DNA from: Acidobacteriota bacterium
GTDB lineage: Bacteria > Acidobacteriota > Terriglobia > UBA7540
DNA: 7,283 nucleotides
Reading direction: 5' to 3'
Assembly (NCBI GenBank): GCA_021828225.1
Contig: JAKASH010000142.1
Location: 1 to 7,283, forward strand
In this document: positions 1-6,484 of the stretch, one piece after another
Layout of the letters: every line of letters begins with the position of its first letter
How positions within the stretch are numbered: position 1 is the first letter of the stretch
Position numbers and translations under genes: made by a program
The notes under the pieces: model-generated
Seen by the model: the letters and a program-made list of their open reading frames with translations, nothing else
What the model was told of the DNA's origin: nothing
Database searches by the model: none

Positions 1-125
1 CCGATCTCTACGACGGAGAGAGACCTGCGGGTCCGTTGCGCCAGCCGCCGGGCAACCTGCAAGGTCTTGCGGTCCAGCGTCAGGCTTACTCGTGTCGGGT
101 TTCGAGAGGATTTTGGTCTGCCCAT
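1..125 (-). CDS. Probable ribbon-helix-helix (CopG/Arc-type) DNA-binding protein, N-terminal part; possible antitoxin
   Basis: The first 41 codons of a gene that runs off the left edge. The protein begins MGRPKSSRNPTRVSLTLDRK and continues TLQVARRLAQ, then RTRRSLSVVEI. A basic, flexible N-terminus is followed by a short alternating beta-strand (TRVSLTL, 11-17), an amphipathic helix (about 18-31), a basic turn, and the S-L-S start of a second helix (from about 35). That is the order and spacing of a ribbon-helix-helix domain, in which two strands pair into the DNA-contacting sheet. An in-frame TAG immediately before the ATG (131-129, one codon upstream) excludes a longer protein. There is no Shine-Dalgarno sequence. 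It has its own promoter and overlapping palindromic repeats. Genes of this kind are often antitoxins followed by a toxin, or stand-alone repressors; which applies here cannot be seen. It is not murD, whose N-terminus has a nucleotide-binding fold. Confidence 0.6.
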   Translation of the reverse strand, partial: MGRPKSSRNPTRVSLTLDRKTLQVARRLAQRTRRSLSVVEI

Positions 126-131
126 AAACTA

Positions 132-153
132 TTTATGCGCATTTTATGCGCAG
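132..153 (-). repeat. Tandem 10-bp repeat with palindromic cores, possible operator
   Basis: The 10-mer TGCGCATAAA (minus strand) occurs exactly twice, at 152-143 and 141-132, with an 11-bp period, about one helical turn. Each copy is centred on an 8-bp palindrome: a perfect ATGCGCAT at 135-142 and a 7/8 match at 146-153. The repeats overlap the -10 hexamer and the expected transcription start. Tandem short palindromes on one face of the helix are the typical binding pattern of ribbon-helix-helix repressors such as MetJ and antitoxins of that fold. The next gene encodes a likely member of that fold, so autorepression is the natural reading, but this is inference. Confidence 0.6.
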
Positions 154-169
154 AAATCTCTTCCGTCAA
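141..169 (-). promoter_or_regulatory. Near-consensus sigma70-type promoter for the small gene after mraY
   Basis: The minus strand reads TTGACG (169-164), then a 17-base spacer, then TAAAAT (146-141). Each hexamer matches consensus at five of six positions, and the spacing is optimal. It sits entirely in the gap after the mraY stop, 15 bases before the ATG at 125. A start site about 7 bases after the -10 falls near 134, leaving a leader of only about 9 bases with no Shine-Dalgarno sequence. It is the best promoter match seen in the window. It suggests that the downstream gene is expressed separately from the dcw operon. Confidence 0.7.
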
Positions 170-183
170 GTGTTCTTTTCCTC

Positions 184-1314
184 TTACCGGAGCTTCAGCG
201 TCGTGAGGGCAAACAGGGCAAATATCAAAGCGGCAATCCAGAAACGCGCAATAATTTTCGATTCTTTCCACCCCTGCAATTCGAAGTGGTGGTGGAGGGG
301 CGCCATCCTGAAAATGCGTTTCCGCCGGAGCTTATACGAACCCACCTGGAGAATGACCGAAAGCGCCTCGATGACGAAGATGCCCCCGATAAACGGAAGC
401 AGGAGTTCCTGTTTGATGATCACGGCCACAGCGGCTACTGCGCCTCCGAGGGAAAGCGAGCCCACGTCGCCCATGAAAACCTCCGCCGGATAGGCGTTGT
501 ACCAGAGAAATCCGAGACTGGCGCCAACCATCGCCCCGCAGAAAATAGTCAACTCGGCGGCCTCAGGCAGGTGTTCAATGTCCAGGTAGGCCGACCACAC
601 GGCGTGGCCCGAAACATAGGTGAGAACCGTCAGCGCTGAGGCTGCCACAACAACGCATCCGATGGCCAGTCCGTCAAGCCCGTCCGTCAGGTTGACCGCA
701 TTCGAAGAACCCACCAGGATAAGAACCGCAAAGGCAACAAAGGGTAAGAAGGCAAGGGGATAAATCCACGAATTGTGCAAAAGGACAGGAATTGTAAAGG
801 TAGGATGAATGCGCTTGAAAAAGGGAAACACGATAGCAGTGGAATAAAGACCCGAGGCCGTCATCGCAACCAGAACCATGGAGAAGACGAAACTGACCAG
901 AATCTGGAGCAGGAATTTCGTTCGAGCCCTCAGCCCAAGGTTGTTGCGCTTTCGCACCTTCTGGTAATCGTCCCAAAAACCAATTCCGGCAAACGACACG
1001 GTTACTCCCAGCGCCAGCCAGACGAAGGGATTGCTCAGGTCAGCCCAAAGCAATGTCGGAATGACAATGCACAGGTTGATCAGAACTCCTCCCATTGTGG
1101 GAGTTCCGGCTTTAGCCTGGTGCGCTTTTGGACCATCTTCTCGAATGTACTGGCCGATCTGGAATTGTTTGAGCTTACGGATCACATACGGCCCCAGAAA
1201 CATGGAAAGGAAAAGGGCGGTCAGGCTGGCATAGGCTGTTCGGAAAGTAACGTACCGGAAAAGGTTAAAGAGGTGAAACTGGGTGTGAAATTTCAGGTAG
1301 AGATAATAGAACAT
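184..1314 (-). CDS. mraY: MraY, phospho-MurNAc-pentapeptide transferase (lipid I synthase)
   Basis: A 376-residue polytopic inner-membrane enzyme that transfers phospho-MurNAc-pentapeptide from UDP to undecaprenyl phosphate, forming lipid I. The sequence shows about ten hydrophobic segments. Characteristic motifs appear in order: KAGTPTMGGVLI (68-79); FWDDYQKVRKRNNLGL (113-128) with the paired Asp115-Asp116 on the cytoplasmic face; NAVNLTDGLDGLA (205-217) with Asp211 and Asp214; FMGDVGSLSLGG (280-291) with Asp283; and the MraY-specific APLHHHFELQGW (338-349). All catalytic and magnesium-binding positions known for the family are present, and the length is close to that of E. coli MraY (360). 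The ATG at 1314-1312 follows the murF stop by 9 bases with no strong Shine-Dalgarno sequence, so translation probably depends on coupling. murD, the usual next gene, is not directly downstream. Confidence 0.98.
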   Translation of the reverse strand: MFYYLYLKFHTQFHLFNLFRYVTFRTAYASLTALFLSMFLGPYVIRKLKQFQIGQYIREDGPKAHQAKAGTPTMGGVLINLCIVIPTLLWADLSNPFVWLALGVTVSFAGIGFWDDYQKVRKRNNLGLRARTKFLLQILVSFVFSMVLVAMTASGLYSTAIVFPFFKRIHPTFTIPVLLHNSWIYPLAFLPFVAFAVLILVGSSNAVNLTDGLDGLAIGCVVVAASALTVLTYVSGHAVWSAYLDIEHLPEAAELTIFCGAMVGASLGFLWYNAYPAEVFMGDVGSLSLGGAVAAVAVIIKQELLLPFIGGIFVIEALSVILQVGSYKLRRKRIFRMAPLHHHFELQGWKESKIIARFWIAALIFALFALTTLKLR

Positions 1315-1323
1315 GAATCTTTG

Positions 1324-2763
1324 TCAAACCATTCTTTCCGGAACTTCGGGTGAGACACCGGATGGATAGCTTATCAGCTTTACCAGCAATTCTGTGACCC
1401 TTTCAAGGTTAACGCCACGTGAGCCCTTGACCAGCACCACGTCGCCCGGCTCCAAAAGACTTTGGCAATACACGGCGGCTTCGGAAGCATCCGGAAAAAA
1501 GACTGCCTTGTTGGCGTGGATGCCTGCTTCCAAAGCCCCCTCCCTGATGAATCTGGCGTCTCCCTGGACCGCAACAAGGTTGTCTACACCGCATTCCACC
1601 AGCTTCCGGCCTATTTGTCGATGCCATTCCGGGGAAGTTGGACCCAACTCCAGCATTTCGCCGGCCACTACAATCCGGCGCTTTGCAGGAGACCACCCTG
1701 ACAGCGTTTCGAGCATGCGTTCCATCGCCCGCGGGTTCGAGTTATAGCAGTCGTTAAGAATTGTGATATTCCCCGCCAGTGTAAAAATTTCACTCCGCTG
1801 TGACAAATTTTTAAAAGATGCAAGAGCCTGCGCAAATGAACCGCCGTCCACTCCACAGGTGCTCACTGTTGCCAATGCCGCCAGGGCATTCTCAACATTA
1901 TGGGTACCAGGCAATGGAACAGTAAACTCTGCATCGACACTTGGCCCCGAGAAATGAAACAGACTTCCACCTTCAGGCTGTGGCCGTACGTTCGTCCCTC
2001 TGAACATGGCTCCTTCGCCTTGTCCGAAAGTCAACACGTGCCCGTCAAACCCTTTGGCGAATTTCCGTACTCGGGAGTCATCAAAATTCAAGACGGCTGT
2101 GGCCTTCCCGTGGCGAGTGCTCAAGTTTTCGACCAGCTCACGCTTTGCCTTGGCAATCGAATCAACCGAATCGAAAAACTCCAGGTGGACAGGCCCGACG
2201 TTCGTCACCACCCCGACGTCAGGCTCCGCGATTTGCGACAGCCTGGCGATCTCGCCCGGCGCGGACATTGCAAGCTCAACCACAGCTACTTCATGTGAGG
2301 GTTCCAGCCCAAGCAGGGCCAGGGGCAGGCCGTAATGATTATTAAGATTCCCCTGCGACCTGTGAACTGAGAAGCGAGTAGCCAGCAATGCAGCAATCAT
2401 CTCCTTGGTCGTTGTCTTGCCCATGCTTCCGGTAACGGCAATCAAGAGTCCGCCCCATTCGCGACGAACGTGATGAGCAAGAACCTGCAGCGCCCCGGTC
2501 GTTTCCTCAACGGGAATCAGAAACGAGTGGATCGATGCCGGCGCCTGTTTCCAAAACTCACGATCCACGACCGCTCCTGCAGCATCGCGGTCCAGAGCGG
2601 CAACAACAAATTCGTGTCCGTCATGGCGCGGACCGCGAATGGCAAAAAACAGCTGGCCGGATTCAATGCGGCGCGAGTCGATCGAATAGCCTTTTACAAT
2701 GCGGTCAGAAGTAGGTTCCCTGAACCCCAGAACTTCAGCCACCTTCGCCAGCGGCAGAATCAT
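1324..2763 (-). CDS. murF: MurF, UDP-MurNAc-tripeptide:D-Ala-D-Ala ligase
   Basis: A 479-residue cytoplasmic ATP-dependent ligase that attaches the D-Ala-D-Ala dipeptide, completing the UDP-MurNAc-pentapeptide used by MraY. The N-terminal domain has SIDSRRIESGQLFFAIRG (27-44). The ATPase domain has the P-loop TGSMGKTTTK (111-120), QGNLNNHYGLPL (137-148), VELAMSAPGEI (161-171) with the magnesium-site glutamate at 163, and TNVGPVHLEFF (187-197). GTHNVENALAA (286-296) and DCYNSNPRAM (338-347) are MurF signatures. AGEMLELG (367-374) and VKGSRGVNLE (445-454) mark the C-terminal domain. The length is slightly above that of E. coli MurF (452 residues). The stretch GGGAAAA before the ATG gives a modest ribosome binding site. 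The 46-base gap from murE shows no convincing promoter. The stop TGA lies 9 bases before mraY, so the two are probably cotranscribed. Confidence 0.97.
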   Translation of the reverse strand: MILPLAKVAEVLGFREPTSDRIVKGYSIDSRRIESGQLFFAIRGPRHDGHEFVVAALDRDAAGAVVDREFWKQAPASIHSFLIPVEETTGALQVLAHHVRREWGGLLIAVTGSMGKTTTKEMIAALLATRFSVHRSQGNLNNHYGLPLALLGLEPSHEVAVVELAMSAPGEIARLSQIAEPDVGVVTNVGPVHLEFFDSVDSIAKAKRELVENLSTRHGKATAVLNFDDSRVRKFAKGFDGHVLTFGQGEGAMFRGTNVRPQPEGGSLFHFSGPSVDAEFTVPLPGTHNVENALAALATVSTCGVDGGSFAQALASFKNLSQRSEIFTLAGNITILNDCYNSNPRAMERMLETLSGWSPAKRRIVVAGEMLELGPTSPEWHRQIGRKLVECGVDNLVAVQGDARFIREGALEAGIHANKAVFFPDASEAAVYCQSLLEPGDVVLVKGSRGVNLERVTELLVKLISYPSGVSPEVPERMV

Positions 2764-2809
2764 TTTTCCCAGCCTTTATAAGCTTCGAAAATGCGGCTCT
2801 GTGCCTGCC

Positions 2810-4321
2810 TCATCGCAGGTGCAATCTGGTGTTGCGCACGCCTGGCGCATCAAAGTGATAACCCAACTCACGAAGAATCTCGCGCGCAACCTTCCGATCG
2901 TCAAACGGAATGGTCTTGTCCCTTAACACCTGGTAGGTTTCGTGTCCCTTTCCGGCGAGGATCACCACGTCGCCGTCGCGAGCTTCTGCAAGAGCCTTCC
3001 GAATAGCAACTTCCCGGTTAACCTCTGCGATGTAAGGCCTTCCAGTCCTTTGTAACCCCACCAGGACGTCGTTCATAATCAGAATGGGATCTTCACTGCG
3101 TGGATTGTCTGAGGTCAAAACTGGCAGATCACTCAAACGTCCGGCGATTTCTCCCATAATGGGCCGCTTGGTGCGGTCGCGTTCGCCCCCGCAGCCAAAG
3201 ACAACAATCAGGCGGTTCCTGGCGAGCTCGCGCGCCACATCAAGAACGTTTCGCAGGGCATCATCCGTATGGGCGTAGTCGACGATCACGAGAAACGGCT
3301 GGCCCTCGTCAATCTTCTCAAAACGTCCCGGAACCGCTGTTAAACGGCGCAGGCCCGATTGAATCTTGTCCGGTGGGATTCCCAATCCCGCAGACGTGGC
3401 CGTTGCAGCCAGAATATTCAGCAAATTGGCTCGCCCTATCAAAGCCGATTCAATTTCAAGATCGCCCTGCGGGGTCGTCAGAGTAGCTGACAACCCTGAG
3501 GCGGTCTGCAAATGCCGCCTTACTCCCACGTCTGCTTTCGATTCGATCCCGTATGTAATCCGGCGCAGATTTGGCAAGGCGAGCAGACGGCGCCCCCACG
3601 GGTCGTCAAGATTAATAACCGCCAGCTCAGGCGGCGCGCTTCCCAATCCATCAAAAAGCCTCATCTTGGCTGCAAAGTAGTCTTCAAAGTCATGGTGGTA
3701 ATCAAGGTGATCGCGCGTGAGATTGGTAAAGACAGCAGCCGAAAAATGCAGCCCCCAGACTCGTTCCTGCGCCAGGGCGTGCGAGGAAACTTCCAAAATT
3801 GCGGCTTGCGCTCCGCCGGCTACGAGTTCATGGAAATAGGTCGCAAGGTCGAGCGATTCAGGTGTCGTATTGGAAGCGGAAACGATGCGCGTCCCCAGCC
3901 GGTACTCCACCGTACCGAACATACCGGTCCGCGTCCCTGCGGCTTCGAATATGCTGTTGAGGAGATATGCAGTGGTAGTCTTTCCGTTCGTCCCTGTAAT
4001 ACCAATCAATTGCAGCTTGCGGTCGGGATCGTCATAAAACCGTCTGGCAACCTCCGACAGTGCACGCCGAATTTTCTCTACTCGAACCCATCGGGCTGCG
4101 TGATCAGATGGCGCCTCGCGTTCACTGACAATCGCCACCGCCCCTCGCCTGATCGCTTCGCCGATGAACTGGTGACCGTCAGCCTTTTCACCCTGGATGG
4201 CAAAAAAAGCGCATCCTTGACTCACACGGCGAGAATCATACGCAAGAGAGGTGATTTCGGTATTCTGATCCACCCCCATTTCGACAGGCTGGACTCTTTC
4301 GAGGAGCTCGCCCAATTTCAT
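2810..4321 (-). CDS. murE: MurE, UDP-MurNAc-L-Ala-D-Glu:meso-diaminopimelate ligase
   Basis: A 503-residue cytoplasmic ATP-dependent ligase that adds the third amino acid of the peptidoglycan stem peptide. The N-terminal UDP-substrate domain (about 1-95) contains YDSRRVSQGCAFFAIQG (28-44). The central ATPase domain has the P-loop GITGTNGKTTT (107-117), NTTPESLDL (151-159), EVSSHAL (177-183) and TNLTRDHLDYH (199-209). Lys219 in YFAAKMRLFD is the position of the carbamylated lysine that binds magnesium. The C-terminal domain carries VDYAHTDDALRNVL (347-360), GCGGERDRTKRPIMG (376-390) and AGKGHETYQ (456-464). DNPRSEDP (405-412) holds the DNPR motif that marks enzymes adding meso-diaminopimelate rather than lysine. 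The length is normal for the family and all key motifs are present. It starts at an ATG with only a weak Shine-Dalgarno sequence (GAGTG). It lies 60 bases after ftsI and 46 bases before murF. Confidence 0.97.
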   Translation of the reverse strand: MKLGELLERVQPVEMGVDQNTEITSLAYDSRRVSQGCAFFAIQGEKADGHQFIGEAIRRGAVAIVSEREAPSDHAARWVRVEKIRRALSEVARRFYDDPDRKLQLIGITGTNGKTTTAYLLNSIFEAAGTRTGMFGTVEYRLGTRIVSASNTTPESLDLATYFHELVAGGAQAAILEVSSHALAQERVWGLHFSAAVFTNLTRDHLDYHHDFEDYFAAKMRLFDGLGSAPPELAVINLDDPWGRRLLALPNLRRITYGIESKADVGVRRHLQTASGLSATLTTPQGDLEIESALIGRANLLNILAATATSAGLGIPPDKIQSGLRRLTAVPGRFEKIDEGQPFLVIVDYAHTDDALRNVLDVARELARNRLIVVFGCGGERDRTKRPIMGEIAGRLSDLPVLTSDNPRSEDPILIMNDVLVGLQRTGRPYIAEVNREVAIRKALAEARDGDVVILAGKGHETYQVLRDKTIPFDDRKVAREILRELGYHFDAPGVRNTRLHLR

Positions 4322-4332
4322 GCTTCACTCGC

Positions 4333-4361
4333 ATTATAACACCGGCGCATTCCGGCGTCGG
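4333..4361 (-). promoter_or_regulatory. Candidate extended -10 promoter before murE
   Basis: In the 60-base ftsI-murE gap the minus strand carries TGTTATAAT: a perfect TATAAT (4338-4333) with the TG of an extended -10 one base upstream. At a 17-base spacing the -35 position (4361-4356) reads CCGACG, matching TTGACA at only three of six positions, as is common with extended -10 promoters. The element ends 11 bases before the murE ATG. A start site about 7 bases downstream would leave a leader of only about 4 bases. It could give murE-murF-mraY a supply independent of the division genes upstream. The evidence is motif match only. Confidence 0.45.
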
Positions 4362-4381
4362 CCCTCTCAAGTTCTAGACCA

Positions 4382-6475
4382 TCATTTCCCTGCAACTCTG
4401 CAGCAAAGCTGTTGGCTAAACAGAACCCACACGTTGCTGCCTGCGTGCACGCTTGTGCCCGGCGCCGGGTCCTGTTGAACGGCAAGACCTGATCCCGACA
4501 TCTGCATCTGCAGGCCTAAAGACTGGCATTCCTCAGTCACTCGGCGGGCGGACAACCCTGTAAAATTCGGCACTACCAGCAAGGGACCTTCATCCAGAAC
4601 CACCGTCCCTTTCGACGGCGAACTGGTATCCCGCGAAAAAGCGACGGGCACTAAGGGGCGGGTGGCAGTTCCGGCAGCTGCAGAGTCTACTGGAGGGTTT
4701 GCCGCCATAGCCCGCGGTTTCTGGTTAGGAGGCTTGGCGGAATTGAGGGAAGCGATCTTCAAAGGCCCGGAAGGACTGTCTTGCGGAACATTCAGGTAGC
4801 GAAGTGTTTGCTGAGTGATAGACCTCCACGCCGGAGCTGCCACTTGATCCCCATAGATTTCTCCAACCGGTGAATCAATAACCACCAGAACAGTTACGGC
4901 CGGCTTTTCAACAGGAGCGAAACCTATAAAAGAAGCCACATAATCTTTGTGCGAATAACGACCGTTCGGTCCGACTTTCTGCGCCGTGCCGGTCTTGCCT
5001 CCTGCCGTATATCCGACCAGTTGCGCAGGAACGCCAGTCCCATGCTCAACAACTCCTGCCAGCATCTGCTTCATCATATCGGCAGTTTGCTCGGTAACAA
5101 TGCGGCGGCCCAGGCTTGGAGCATAAGGATTGTCATTGGACCCTTGAAAAATGTCTTTAACAATCCTAGGCCGGAGCATCACTCCACCATTGGCAATTGC
5201 AGAGAACGCCATGGCCATCTGGAGCGGAGTAACACCTATTCCCTGCCCAATCGCTATTTCAGCGATGCCGATCCCGGACCAGAACTTCGGCGGCCTGACC
5301 AGGCCGCATTCGTCTCCCGGCAGATCAATGTTCGGAGCTGTTCCGAAACCATAACGCTGAATGTACTTGTAAAGACGATCCTGGCCGAGCCGTAACGCCA
5401 CCTTGATGGTCCCGATGTCACTTGAGTGCATCAGAATTTGCGCCACAGTCAGATCGCCGAACGGGTGCCAATCATGAATGACGTGTCCGGCAACAACGAT
5501 ATGTCCCTCCTGGCAGTTGACAACCTCATTGGGTGTCGCCACATGCGACTGGATTGCCGCCGAAAGGGTTACCAGCTTGAAGGTCGAACCCGGCTCATAA
5601 ATCCATGAGATTGCCCGATTAATCCGGTCTACCGGAAGATATTTCTGATAATCGTTCGGATTAAAGGTCGGCTGGTTGGCCATTGCCAGGATGTCGCCGG
5701 TATGAGGGTTTTCTACAATGACAGTGCCGCCGACGGCATGAAACTTTTTAATCGTCTGCGCCAGTACATTCTGGGCGATGTACTGGATGTCGTCGTCTAT
5801 GGTCAGCACCACATTCTTGCCCGGTTCACCGCGCCACTCGGTCGAGCGGAACGAGTGGTGCCGGGCGTCTGTGGTCAGCAAGATTTTCCCGGGGCGGCCC
5901 CTGATCTGCTTATTCAGCTGATATTCAATCCCGCCCAGGCCATTGTCATCCATCCCGACATAGCCCAGAACGCTGGCAGCCAGGTTACCGTCCGGATAGA
6001 AGCGCTTCGTCTCTTTCTGGAAATAAATGCCTTTAAGGTTCAGGGCGCCGACCCGGGCCGACTGCTGTGACGTGATCTTCCGTTTAACCCAGCAAAAGGA
6101 GCGATAGGTTTTGAAGCGGCCCTCCAGATCCTTAGGGTCAAGTTTCAGGATCGGGGCAAGCAGCTTGGCCTCCATGGACGGGTCGGGAATTTTCGAGGGA
6201 ACCGCATACACCGAATTCACGGCCAGGCTCATCGCCAGCGGATGCATGTTTCGGTCGTAGATCGTCCCTCGTTTTGGAGCAATATCGACGGTGCGCTGCT
6301 GCTGCTGGTCAGCGCGAGCCAGGAGTTGCACGTATTGGATGATTTGAAGGTCGTATAAGCGGAGAATGATGGCCAACCCCCAGACCATGAGCAGTCCGAC
6401 CAAGAGCAGGCTTCTCTTGGCTTCGAGCGGCCTCCCATCTGATAGGGATTGTTTTCGCCTCCCAAGTCGTGCCAT
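4382..6475 (-). CDS. ftsI: FtsI (PBP3-type) septal peptidoglycan transpeptidase with PASTA domain
   Basis: A 697-residue class B penicillin-binding protein, the DD-transpeptidase that cross-links septal peptidoglycan and works with FtsW. Residues 1-21 are a basic cytoplasmic tail and 22-46 the single membrane anchor. Residues about 60-215 form the pedestal (dimerisation) domain, starting with KRGTIYDRN (68-76), the typical R-G-x-I-x-D-R-N box. The transpeptidase domain spans about 220-560. Its three catalytic motifs are STFK (297-300, nucleophile Ser297 and Lys300), SSD (351-353) and KTGT (494-497). The second motif has Asp where E. coli FtsI has Asn. Residues 566-630 are a Pro/Ser/Ala-rich linker. 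Residues about 632-688 look like one PASTA domain (VVPNFTGLSARRVTEECQSL, then QDPAPGTSVHAGSNVWV). The protein ends in a short tail with two adjacent cysteines (691-692). It is longer than E. coli FtsI (588 residues), mainly because of the linker and PASTA domain. The start is the ATG abutting the ftsL stop. Confidence 0.96.
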   Translation of the reverse strand: MARLGRRKQSLSDGRPLEAKRSLLLVGLLMVWGLAIILRLYDLQIIQYVQLLARADQQQQRTVDIAPKRGTIYDRNMHPLAMSLAVNSVYAVPSKIPDPSMEAKLLAPILKLDPKDLEGRFKTYRSFCWVKRKITSQQSARVGALNLKGIYFQKETKRFYPDGNLAASVLGYVGMDDNGLGGIEYQLNKQIRGRPGKILLTTDARHHSFRSTEWRGEPGKNVVLTIDDDIQYIAQNVLAQTIKKFHAVGGTVIVENPHTGDILAMANQPTFNPNDYQKYLPVDRINRAISWIYEPGSTFKLVTLSAAIQSHVATPNEVVNCQEGHIVVAGHVIHDWHPFGDLTVAQILMHSSDIGTIKVALRLGQDRLYKYIQRYGFGTAPNIDLPGDECGLVRPPKFWSGIGIAEIAIGQGIGVTPLQMAMAFSAIANGGVMLRPRIVKDIFQGSNDNPYAPSLGRRIVTEQTADMMKQMLAGVVEHGTGVPAQLVGYTAGGKTGTAQKVGPNGRYSHKDYVASFIGFAPVEKPAVTVLVVIDSPVGEIYGDQVAAPAWRSITQQTLRYLNVPQDSPSGPLKIASLNSAKPPNQKPRAMAANPPVDSAAAGTATRPLVPVAFSRDTSSPSKGTVVLDEGPLLVVPNFTGLSARRVTEECQSLGLQMQMSGSGLAVQQDPAPGTSVHAGSNVWVLFSQQLCCRVAGK

Positions 6476-6484
6476 TTACCTCTC
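6476..6484 (-). promoter_or_regulatory. ftsL stop / ftsI start junction with embedded ribosome binding site
   Basis: On the minus strand the junction reads GAGAGGTAAATG. GAGAGG (6484-6479) encodes the last two FtsL residues and doubles as the Shine-Dalgarno sequence. TAA (6478-6476) stops FtsL and the next base begins the ftsI ATG. Zero spacing, with the ribosome binding site inside the upstream gene, points to translational coupling of the two divisome partners. The spacing from AGG to ATG is only 3 bases, shorter than ideal, so initiation by terminating ribosomes is likely. Confidence 0.75.

Noticed and set aside
86..271. A 61-codon minus-strand frame overlapping the mraY end and the ribbon-helix-helix start
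   Set aside because: It overlaps mraY by 88 bases in another frame and has no family resemblance. The frame starting at 125 has better composition and its own promoter.
67..639. A 190-codon plus-strand open frame over the mraY 3' end and the following gap
   Set aside because: It runs antisense to mraY and through the promoter region. The product has no recognisable features, and the minus strand explains the sequence better.
775..1353. A 192-codon plus-strand open frame antisense to mraY
   Set aside because: A shadow of mraY. The predicted product is polar and low in order, with no family resemblance.
2771..2785. AGCCTTTATAAGCTT in the murE-murF gap as an operator or promoter
   Set aside because: The palindrome is imperfect and short. 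The TATAAA it contains has no acceptable -35 at normal spacing.
3512..4339. A 275-codon plus-strand open frame antisense to murE
   Set aside because: It lies opposite a fully conserved gene, its product has no recognisable domain or ordered composition, and there is no ribosome binding site support. Long antisense frames arise by chance opposite GC-rich coding sequence.
4343..4363. Repeated CCGGCG motifs in the ftsI-murE gap as a terminator hairpin
   Set aside because: The two copies are direct repeats. Only a 4-bp CCGG/CCGG stem can form, with no following U run, so no terminator is supported.
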